Source of the DNA: an uncultured Rhodospirillaceae bacterium | Lineage (GTDB): Bacteria; Pseudomonadota; Alphaproteobacteria; Rhodospirillales; Magnetospirillaceae | Reading direction: 5' to 3' | Length of the DNA stretch: 59,810 bases | Assembly: GCA_903901915.1 (NCBI GenBank) | Contig: CAIUSV010000013.1 | Span: forward strand, 1 to 59,810 | In this document: piece after piece, positions 53,561-59,810 of the stretch | Position numbering within the stretch: position 1 is the stretch's first letter | Layout of the letters: every line of letters begins with the position of its first letter | The notes under the pieces: generated by a model | Seen by the model: only the letters and a program-made list of their open reading frames with translations | Database searches by the model: none | Told to the model about the DNA's origin: nothing | Made by a program: the position numbers and the translations under genes

Positions 53561-55296
53561 TGAATCTGTTCAAGCACTTCCGTGATGAGATCGTTGCTGT
53601 CGCCGGGCGGGTTGTTCCCGGTCTCGATACCTCGAAAGTCACCGCCGAGCCGCCGCGCGAGACCGCTCACGGCGATGTCGCCACCAATGTCGCCATGGTG
53701 CTGGCCAAGGCGGCCGGGGCCAAGCCGCGCGATCTGGCCGAGACCATTGCCGCCGAGTTGCGCGCCCATCCCGATATCGTTGATGTCGAGGTGGCGGGAC
53801 CTGGGTTCATCAACCTGCGCCTGTCCGATACGTTCTGGGTGGAGCGCCTTGCCGAGTTGCTGCACGAAGGCGCCGGCTATGGCCGATCCGACCTCGGGGC
53901 GGGACGCAAGGTCAATATCGAATACGTTTCGGCCAATCCCACCGGTCCCATGCATATCGGCCATGCCAGGGGCGCGGTGGTCGGCGACGCCCTGGCGGCG
54001 TTGCTGGCCCATGCCGGCTATGACGTCACCCGCGAGTATTACGTTAACGATGCCGGCGCCCAGGTCGACGTGCTGGCGCGCTCGGTGTTCCTGCGGTACC
54101 GCGAGGCGCTGGGCGAGGTCATCGGCGAAATTCCCGACGGGCTTTATCCCGGCGACTATCTCAAGCCGGTGGGGGAGGAGTTGGCCCGGCGTCACGGATC
54201 GGCGCTGAAGGACCGGTCCGAGGCCGACTGGCTGCCGCTGCTGCGGCCGGTCGCGGTCGACGCCATGTTGGCGATGATCCGGGAGGATCTCGCCAATCTC
54301 GGCGTGCGTCATGCCGTCTTCGTCTCCGAACGCGGTCTGGTCGAGGGCGGCAAGGTTCAGGCGGCGCTGGATTTCCTGGCGGCCAAGGGCTTGATCTACG
54401 AAGGCGTGCTGGAGCCCCCCAAGGGCAAGCTGCCCGACGACTGGGAGCCCCGGCCGCAGACCTTATTCCGCGCCACCCAATTCGGCGATGACGTTGACCG
54501 GCCGCTGAAGAAGTCGGATGGCTCGTGGACCTATTTCGCGTCGGACATCGCCTATCACCTCGACAAGTTTCAGCGCGGCTTCGCCTCGATGATCGATGTC
54601 TGGGGTGCCGACCACGGCGGCTATGTCAAGCGCATGCAGGCGGCGGTCAAGGCCATCAGCGAGGGCAGGGGCGATCTCGACGTCAAGCTGTGCCAGATGG
54701 TCAACCTGCTGAAGGGTGGTCAGCCCTATAAGATGAGCAAGCGCGCCGGCACCTTCGTCACCCTGGCCGATCTGGTCGAGGCGGTGGGCCGGGACGTGGT
54801 GCGCTTCATCATGCTGACGCGCAAGAATGACGCCCACCTCGACTTCGATCTGGACAAGGTGCTGGAGCAGAGCCGGGATAATCCGGTGTTCTATGTTCAG
54901 TACGCCCATGCCCGCTGCCATTCGGTGATGCGTCACGCCGCGTCGCTGTGGCCCGATTTCGACGCGGCGTCGCATATCCCCCCCTCGGAGTTGCTGCGGC
55001 GCTTGACCGACCCGGCCGAGCTTGGTTTGATCAGATTGCTCGCCGGCTGGCCGCGTCTGGTGGAAAGCGCCGCCGAGGCCCACGAGCCGCACCGGGTGGC
55101 GTTCTACCTGTATGATCTGGCGGCCGCTTTTCATGGCCTCTGGAACAAGGGCAAGGACGAGACGAGGCTGCGTTTCCTGCTCGAGGACGACCGCGACCTG
55201 TCGCTGGCCCGTCTTGGGCTGCTTCGGGCGGTGGCGGTGGTGATCGCCTCGGGGCTGGGGATCTTCGGGGTCGAACCACTTGAGGAAATGCGCTGA
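53560..55296 (+). CDS. argS: Arginine-tRNA ligase
   Basis: A 578-residue class I synthetase. It has the N-terminal tRNA-binding Add-1 region, then [20 protein letters not shown] containing the HIGH motif, [17 protein letters not shown], the [15 protein letters not shown] segment, [13 protein letters not shown] (KMSKR) and a helical anticodon-binding domain. The ATG at 53560 shares a base with the dgt stop. It charges tRNA-Arg. Confidence 0.97.
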   Translation: MNLFKHFRDEIVAVAGRVVPGLDTSKVTAEPPRETAHGDVATNVAMVLAKAAGAKPRDLAETIAAELRAHPDIVDVEVAGPGFINLRLSDTFWVERLAELLHEGAGYGRSDLGAGRKVNIEYVSANPTGPMHIGHARGAVVGDALAALLAHAGYDVTREYYVNDAGAQVDVLARSVFLRYREALGEVIGEIPDGLYPGDYLKPVGEELARRHGSALKDRSEADWLPLLRPVAVDAMLAMIREDLANLGVRHAVFVSERGLVEGGKVQAALDFLAAKGLIYEGVLEPPKGKLPDDWEPRPQTLFRATQFGDDVDRPLKKSDGSWTYFASDIAYHLDKFQRGFASMIDVWGADHGGYVKRMQAAVKAISEGRGDLDVKLCQMVNLLKGGQPYKMSKRAGTFVTLADLVEAVGRDVVRFIMLTRKNDAHLDFDLDKVLEQSRDNPVFYVQYAHARCHSVMRHAASLWPDFDAASHIPPSELLRRLTDPAELGLIRLLAGWPRLVESAAEAHEPHRVAFYLYDLAAAFHGLWNKGKDETRLRFLLEDDRDLSLARLGLLRAVAVVIASGLGIFGVEPLEEMR

Positions 55297-55297
55297 C

Positions 55298-56209
55298 ATG
55301 GCCATGCGTCCCAGCGACGATTTCGATCGCGATATCCTCGACATCATTCCCGAGCGTTTCGACGCCGACGCCGATTCGCATCAGGCCCGGGCCGGACACC
55401 GGCTGCGGACCATCGTCACCATCTCGCTGGCGGTGGTCGCGGTGGGGGCAATCGTCGCCGCCGGGCTGCATTTTGTCGGCGGTCGGCGGGGTGGAGGCCT
55501 GGGGGTTCCGGTGATCAAGGCCGACGACCGCGCCATCAAGGTCCGCCCCGACGATCGCGGCGGCATGCAGGTGCCCAATCAGGACAAGCTGGTCTATGAG
55601 CGCATGGATCAGGGCGCCGAGAGCGATCCCAAGGTCGAGCGGCTGCTGCCCCAGGCCGAGGCGCCCCGGACCCCGCCCCGGCAGGTGACCGAGGCGCCGG
55701 CGGCGCCTGCTCCCGCTGCTCCGGCCGCCGCCGTGCGTCCGCCGCCCGCGCCGGCCAAGGCCGGTGAGCCGCCGGCACCCCGGACGGCTTCTGCCGCCAA
55801 GGTTTCCGCCCAGCCGGCGCCTGAAGCCCAGCCGCCGGCTTCTCCCCCGGCACAGGTTCGGCCGACACCCTCGGAGAAGGTCACCCCGGCCCAGGTGGCC
55901 AACCTGCCGCCGGCCGCTCCTCCGGCCCCCGCGCCCGCCGCGGCGCCCCGGGCGCCCGCCGCTGGGGACTATGCCATCCAGCTTGGGGCGGTGCGTGCGT
56001 CGGACATTGCCGAAAAGGAATGGGCGCGGATCCAGAAGGCCAACGCCGATCTGCTCGGCGGTCTCAAACCCGACATCGTCCGGGTCGAACTGGAGGGCAA
56101 GGGGGTGTTCTGGCGAATTCGCGCGGCACCGCTGAGCGAGCAGGCGGCTCGCCAGCTCTGCACCGAACTGACCGCCCGTGGCCAGGGGTGCATCTTTGCG
56201 CGTAAATAG
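55298..56209 (+). CDS. SPOR-domain inner-membrane protein
   Basis: A 303-residue protein: a short acidic cytoplasmic N-terminus, one transmembrane helix (TIVTISLAVVAVGAIVAAGL), a long Pro/Ala-rich linker (about residues 125-225) and a C-terminal SPOR domain (DYAIQLGAVRASDIAEKEW; VFWRIRAAPLSEQAARQLC). SPOR domains bind denuded glycan strands at the septum, so a cell-division or wall-remodelling role is likely. It starts one base after the argS stop and overlaps the beginning of nagZ. Confidence 0.88.
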   Translation: MAMRPSDDFDRDILDIIPERFDADADSHQARAGHRLRTIVTISLAVVAVGAIVAAGLHFVGGRRGGGLGVPVIKADDRAIKVRPDDRGGMQVPNQDKLVYERMDQGAESDPKVERLLPQAEAPRTPPRQVTEAPAAPAPAAPAAAVRPPPAPAKAGEPPAPRTASAAKVSAQPAPEAQPPASPPAQVRPTPSEKVTPAQVANLPPAAPPAPAPAAAPRAPAAGDYAIQLGAVRASDIAEKEWARIQKANADLLGGLKPDIVRVELEGKGVFWRIRAAPLSEQAARQLCTELTARGQGCIFARK

Positions 56210-57236
56210 CCCCCCACCGGCCGCGGCGCTGTTCGGATGCGGCGGCGCCAGGCTGTCGGAAGACGAGCGCCGGTTCTTCGCCACCGTCGATCCGCTTGGC
56301 TTCATCCTGTTCGCCCGCAACATCGAAACGCCCGGGCAGGTCAAGGCCCTGGTCGCCGATCTGCGCGCCTCGGTCGGCCGTGCCGACGCCCCGGTTCTGA
56401 TCGACCAGGAGGGCGGGCGGGTCCAGCGCCTGCGGCCGCCGCATTGGCGCAAGGCGCCGCCGGGCGCTGCGTTCGCCGCTGTGGCGGCGCGCGATCTTGC
56501 CGCCGCCCGCGAGGCGCTGCGGCTTGATTTCAGGTTGATCGGCCGCGAACTGGCCGAACTGGGCATCGATGTCGATTGCGCCCCGGTGCTGGACGTGCCG
56601 GTGCCCGGTGCCCACGACGTTATCGGCGACCGCGCCTATGGCGCCACCCCGGAAGAAGTTGCGGCGCTGGCCGGCGAGGTGATCGAAGGGTTGCTGGACG
56701 AAGGCGTTCTGCCGGTGATCAAGCATGTTCCCGGCCATGGTCGGGCCATGGTGGACAGCCATCTTGCCCTGCCGGTGGTGGAGGCATCGCTGGCCGAACT
56801 GGAAGCACGGGATTTTCCGCCGTTCCGCGCCATGCGCCACGCGCCGTGGGCGATGACGGCCCATGTGGTCTACACCGCGCTGGACGCCATCCGTCCCGCC
56901 ACCACCTCGGCCAAGGTAATCGCCGAGGTGATCCGGGGCGCCATCGGTTTCGATGGCGTGTTGATTTCTGATGATCTTTCCATGAAGGCGTTGGGCGGAT
57001 CGTTCGAGCAGCGAACCCGCGACTCGCTTGATGCCGGCTGTGACGTGGTGCTTCACTGCAACGGCGACATGGCGGAAATGACGGCGGTGGCGGCGGAACT
57101 GCGGCCGCTGACCGACGCCGCCCTGATCCGGCTGGAGCGCGGCGCGGCGATGAAGCGGACACCAGAGGCTTTCGATATCGTCGTTGCCGCCGCGCGGGTC
57201 GATGCCTTGCTGGCGGTTGGGGCGTCCCATGGGTGA
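56178..57236 (+). CDS. nagZ: Beta-N-acetylhexosaminidase
   Basis: A 352-residue GH3 enzyme of the NagZ type. It carries GFILFARNIETPGQVKALVA, VLIDQEGGRVQRLRPPHW, VIKHVPGHGRAMVDSHLALP (the catalytic His loop) and GVLISDDLSMKALGG with the nucleophilic Asp. It releases GlcNAc from anhydro-muropeptides in cytoplasmic peptidoglycan recycling. The GTG at 56178 overlaps the SPOR gene by 32 bases; a TTG at 56196 with GGGG upstream is an alternative start. It overlaps the next gene by eight bases. Confidence 0.94.
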   Translation: MARGASLRVNSPPPAAALFGCGGARLSEDERRFFATVDPLGFILFARNIETPGQVKALVADLRASVGRADAPVLIDQEGGRVQRLRPPHWRKAPPGAAFAAVAARDLAAAREALRLDFRLIGRELAELGIDVDCAPVLDVPVPGAHDVIGDRAYGATPEEVAALAGEVIEGLLDEGVLPVIKHVPGHGRAMVDSHLALPVVEASLAELEARDFPPFRAMRHAPWAMTAHVVYTALDAIRPATTSAKVIAEVIRGAIGFDGVLISDDLSMKALGGSFEQRTRDSLDAGCDVVLHCNGDMAEMTAVAAELRPLTDAALIRLERGAAMKRTPEAFDIVVAAARVDALLAVGASHG

Positions 57237-57918
57237 CGTGGCCGGCACGCTGTTCGGCATCACCATCTGGGCGTTTCCGCTGATTTTGGCGGTGACGCTG
57301 CACGAAGCCGCCCACGGTTACGCCGCCTTGGCTTTCGGTGACGACACCGCCAAGCGGATGGGGCGGCTTTCGCTCAATCCGCTGCGCCACATCGATCCGT
57401 TCGGCACCATCATCCTACCGGGAATGCTGTTGGCCATGGGGGGGGTGATGTTCGGTTGGGCCAAGCCGGTACCGGTCAATTTCTTCCGGCTGCGCAACCC
57501 TCGCCTTGGCATGATCGTGGTCGCCGCCGCCGGGCCGGCCATGAACGTGGCGCTGGCGATATCGGCGGTTCTGGGGGTGTATCTGGTACCCTACGTCCCC
57601 GAAGCGGTGCAGCCGTGGTATGTCCTCAATCTCGACAACGCCATTTTCTTTAATCTGCTGCTGGCGATGTTCAACATGGTGCCGGTGCCGCCGCTGGACG
57701 GCGGGCGCGTGCTGGTGGGGCTGTTGCCGCGACCGCTGGCCATGCAGGTCGCGCGGCTGGAGAAGGTGGGGATCCTGATCCTGTTGGCGGCTCTGTTCGT
57801 CTTGCCGCTGCTGGGACGGCAATTTGGGCTGGATGTTGACGTGTTCCAGTGGCTGGTTCAGGGACCGGTCGAGGACCTCGGCCGGTGGTTGGTCAAGGTG
57901 TTGGGGCCCAAGGGCTAG
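57229..57918 (+). CDS. Site-2 protease family membrane metalloprotease
   Basis: A 229-residue polytopic membrane protein of the small M50/S2P type. The zinc HExxH is in LILAVTLHEAAHGYAALAFG (His25, Glu26, His29). The second motif is FNMVPVPPLDGGRVLVGLL with Asp157. GWAKPVPVNFFRLRNPRLG lies between transmembrane segments. Such proteases cut within the membrane; substrates are unknown here. The start at 57229 overlaps the nagZ stop, and scpA begins two bases after its stop. Confidence 0.92.
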   Translation: MGDVAGTLFGITIWAFPLILAVTLHEAAHGYAALAFGDDTAKRMGRLSLNPLRHIDPFGTIILPGMLLAMGGVMFGWAKPVPVNFFRLRNPRLGMIVVAAAGPAMNVALAISAVLGVYLVPYVPEAVQPWYVLNLDNAIFFNLLLAMFNMVPVPPLDGGRVLVGLLPRPLAMQVARLEKVGILILLAALFVLPLLGRQFGLDVDVFQWLVQGPVEDLGRWLVKVLGPKG

Positions 57919-57920
57919 CC

Positions 57921-58745
57921 ATGCAGATCGACGCCTTCGAGGCCGATGAGGACAAGGCCGCCCGTCCAGCCGCCGAACGGCTGATGCTGGATCTGGACGG
58001 CTGGGAAGGGCCGCTGGACCTGCTGCTCCAGCTCGCTCGCGAGCAGAAGGTCGATCTGGCGCATATCTCAATTCTGAAGCTCGCCGACCAGTACGTTGAA
58101 TTCGTTCAAAAACTCCGCCAGTCCCAATTGGATCTCGCCGCCGAATACCTAGTGATGGCGGCATGGTTGGCCTATCTCAAATCGCGGCTGTTGTTGCCCG
58201 ACCCCGAACCGGAACCCGGCGACGAGCCTACCCCGGCCGAGATGGCCGAGGCGCTGGCTTTCCGGCTGCGGCGCTTGCAGGCGATGCAGGATGCCGGAGC
58301 CGGTCTGTTCCGTCGGCGACTGCTTGGCCGTGACGTGTTCGGTCGTGGCGAGCCCGAGGCGTTGGAGGTGGTAAGTCGTTCGGTCTTCGACCTCGACCTT
58401 TACGACCTGCTCAAGGCCTATGCCGACCATGTGGTCCGGCATTCGGTGCGGACGCTGACCGTCGAGGCCTCTGATCTGTGGTCGGTGGATGATGCCCTGG
58501 CCCGGCTGGAAAGCATGTTGGGACTGGGGCGCCTGCCCGATTGGTCGGTGTTGATGGCCTTTCTGCCCGCCATCGAGGGCGACGCGCTGCGGATGAAATC
58601 GGCGATGGCGTCCACCTTCGTCGCCGCCTTGGAACTGACCAAACAGGGCCGTCTGGTGCTGCGCCAGGATGGCGCCGCCTATTCGCCGATCTACGTCAAA
58701 TCGGCCGGGCGCGGCAATCGAAGGGAGGGGCGGGGTGATGACTGA
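57921..58745 (+). CDS. scpA: Segregation and condensation protein A
   Basis: A 274-residue kleisin. It shows LMLDLDGWEGPLDLLLQLAR and KVDLAHISILKLADQYVEFV at the N-terminus, DLAAEYLVMAAWLAYLKSRL, and a C-terminal winged helix (FVAALELTKQGRLVLRQDGA). It bridges SMC head domains with ScpB for chromosome organisation. It overlaps scpB by eight bases. Confidence 0.95.
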   Translation: MQIDAFEADEDKAARPAAERLMLDLDGWEGPLDLLLQLAREQKVDLAHISILKLADQYVEFVQKLRQSQLDLAAEYLVMAAWLAYLKSRLLLPDPEPEPGDEPTPAEMAEALAFRLRRLQAMQDAGAGLFRRRLLGRDVFGRGEPEALEVVSRSVFDLDLYDLLKAYADHVVRHSVRTLTVEASDLWSVDDALARLESMLGLGRLPDWSVLMAFLPAIEGDALRMKSAMASTFVAALELTKQGRLVLRQDGAAYSPIYVKSAGRGNRREGRGDD

Positions 58746-59388
58746 TCCCGAGCTGCTGCGGCTGGTGGAGGCGGTGATCTTCGCCTCGGCGACCCCTGTG
58801 AGCGAAGCCGAGTTGGCCGCGAGGATGCCCGAGGGCTGCGATCTCCGCCAACTGCTGACGGAGTTGGCGGGTCATTATGCCACGCGCGGCGTCAATCTGA
58901 TGCGACGCGGGCAAGGCTGGGCGTTTCGCACCGCGCCGGACCTGACCGGTGCGCTACAGGTCGAGCGCACCGAGGAGCGTCGGCTGTCGCGTGCCGCCAT
59001 CGAAACGCTGGCGATCATCGCCTATCACCAGCCGGTTACCCGGGCCGAGGTCGAGGAGGTGCGTGGCGTCGCTCCCTCCAAGGGAACGCTCGATGTGCTG
59101 TTTGCCGCCGGGTGGATCCGCCCCAAGGGGCGCCGTCGCACTCCCGGCCGCCCCCTCACCTGGGCCACGACCGAAGCGTTTCTTGATCATTTCGGGCTGG
59201 AATCGCTGGACGATCTGCCCGGCGTCAAGGAGCTTGAGGCCGCCGGACTGCTTGACGCCAGGGCCGCCGCCGGCGCCTACGCCAACCGGGCGGGCGACGA
59301 CGACCGCATGGTCGATACCGGTCCCGAGGAGGATCTGGCCCAATTGGAGCTGTTGGACGACGAGGAACTGCTGGGCCTGGGGGAATAG
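58738..59388 (+). CDS. scpB: Segregation and condensation protein B
   Basis: A 216-residue ScpB with tandem winged helices: ELLRLVEAVIFASATPVSEA, LSRAAIETLAIIAYHQPVTR, and EVEEVRGVAPSKGTLDVLFA. PLTWATTEAFLDHFGLESLD follows, then an acidic C-terminal tail. It binds ScpA as a dimer in the SMC complex. The start at 58738 lies inside the scpA end, so the pair is translationally coupled. Confidence 0.95.
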   Translation: MTDPELLRLVEAVIFASATPVSEAELAARMPEGCDLRQLLTELAGHYATRGVNLMRRGQGWAFRTAPDLTGALQVERTEERRLSRAAIETLAIIAYHQPVTRAEVEEVRGVAPSKGTLDVLFAAGWIRPKGRRRTPGRPLTWATTEAFLDHFGLESLDDLPGVKELEAAGLLDARAAAGAYANRAGDDDRMVDTGPEEDLAQLELLDDEELLGLGE

Positions 59389-59499
59389 GGGGGCGATTTG
59401 CGGTGAAAGGCGTTGCCGCCATTGCGGCGGCCTTCGGGTTTTGCGATGATCCGCCGCCGGCCAAGACGGGAGCCGGCGCGCGTTAGGGAGTGGCAGGGC

Positions 59500-59748
59500 A
59501 TGGGTAGCTGGAGTATCGGTCATTGGATCATCGTCCTGGTCATCGTGCTGCTGCTGTTCGGCGCGAACAAGATTCCCAAGCTGATGGGCGACATGGCCAA
59601 GGGCGTGAAGGCGTTCAAGCACGGTCTCAAGGACGAGGACGATGCGGCCCCGGCTGCACCTGCTCCGGCAGCTCCGTCCCAGGCTCGCGTGACCGAGGGC
59701 GAGGCGGTGAAGTCCGCCGCGCAGCCCGACACCGCCGCCAAGCCGTGA
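59500..59748 (+). CDS. tatA: Sec-independent protein translocase protein TatA
   Basis: An 82-residue protein with the TatA layout: a short N-terminus, one hydrophobic helix ([20 protein letters not shown]) with the FG hinge, an amphipathic helix ([20 protein letters not shown]) and an Ala/Pro-rich acidic tail. It forms the export pore of the twin-arginine system, which the Tat-like leader of the protein at 15868-16416 would use. TatB and TatC probably follow beyond the window; the last 62 bases hold no convincing gene. Confidence 0.95.
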   Translation: MGSWSIGHWIIVLVIVLLLFGANKIPKLMGDMAKGVKAFKHGLKDEDDAAPAAPAPAAPSQARVTEGEAVKSAAQPDTAAKP

Positions 59749-59810
59749 GTGGCACAACGGCGCGGGTGACGGTATTGCATTTCCCTCAGTCGCCCGAGTT
59801 CCAGGGGTAG

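Noticed and set aside
55298-56209. The Pro/Ala-rich linker as a tandem repeat
   Set aside because: It is low-complexity sequence common in SPOR proteins, with no regular repeat unit.
59745-59810. A 21-residue frame at the right edge overlapping the tatA stop
   Set aside because: It is too short and has no TatB-like hydrophobic start; tatB more likely begins beyond the window.
1-59810. tRNA, rRNA, tmRNA, CRISPR arrays, insertion sequences and prophage genes
   Set aside because: I looked for CCA-ended cloverleaf patterns, regular short repeats, transposase or integrase motifs and terminal repeats, and saw none that would stand up by eye.

Overview
The window is high-GC, gene-dense, single-copy chromosomal DNA. 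It most resembles an alphaproteobacterium of the Rhodospirillales, probably a Magnetospirillum/Phaeospirillum-type organism. This is inferred from the anaerobic benzoyl-CoA pathway genes of the Thauera/Magnetospirillum type, the dgt-argS-SPOR-nagZ-site-2 protease-scpA-scpB-tatA order, and the codon bias. I found no rRNA, tRNA, transposase, prophage or CRISPR array.

Layout. (1) 1-9223: anaerobic aromatic catabolism. The 3' end of a benzoyl-CoA reductase subunit gene meets a convergent nine-gene minus-strand operon. In transcription order this is CoA-transferase, amidohydrolase, thiolase, enoyl-CoA hydratase, 3-hydroxyacyl-CoA dehydrogenase, had, oah, dch and thioesterase. Together they can take cyclohexadiene-carbonyl-CoA through 3-hydroxypimelyl-CoA to smaller acyl-CoAs. 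A divergent TetR-family gene and a palindrome over the operon promoter suggest local repression. (2) 9224-9547: the only gap over 300 bases. It holds a well-formed candidate small RNA on the minus strand. (3) 9548-18732: cell-wall enzymes (lytic transglycosylase, M15-like peptidase, L,D-transpeptidase), DedA, purEK, a degenerate GGDEF protein, a NarL-type regulator, a pseudo-histidine kinase and a rhodanese. (4) 18889-25025: assimilatory sulfate reduction (cysI, cysH, cysD, cysNC) and a TlpA-like thioredoxin. (5) 25092-29743: a GH1 glycosidase, an SbmA/BacA-like ABC protein whose ATPase motifs are all degenerate, and a D-Ala-D-Ala carboxypeptidase.

(6) 29931-39448: a five-gene plus-strand cluster that looks like one signalling system. 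It encodes a FecR-domain periplasmic protein, a CHASE2-class III nucleotide cyclase, an exported TPR-CHAT protease-like protein, a protein joining a metallo-beta-lactamase domain to two cyclic-nucleotide-binding domains, and a PEGA-like lipoprotein. A cyclase beside a cyclic-nucleotide receptor/enzyme and a caspase-like protein is the strongest candidate here for an undescribed system. (7) 39577-47264: housekeeping genes (smpB, dapA, slt, ilvD, xthA, erpA) and a hemerythrin-receiver fusion. (8) 47525-52312: one 1,595-codon gene joining an HD phosphohydrolase-like domain to a NACHT NTPase and a long helical C-terminus. It sits alone between erpA and dgt and looks like a STAND-type defence protein. 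(9) 52358-59748: the core dgt-argS-SPOR-nagZ-protease-scpAB-tatA run, with tightly overlapping genes.

All function calls come from reading motifs in the translated sequence. No database search was run.
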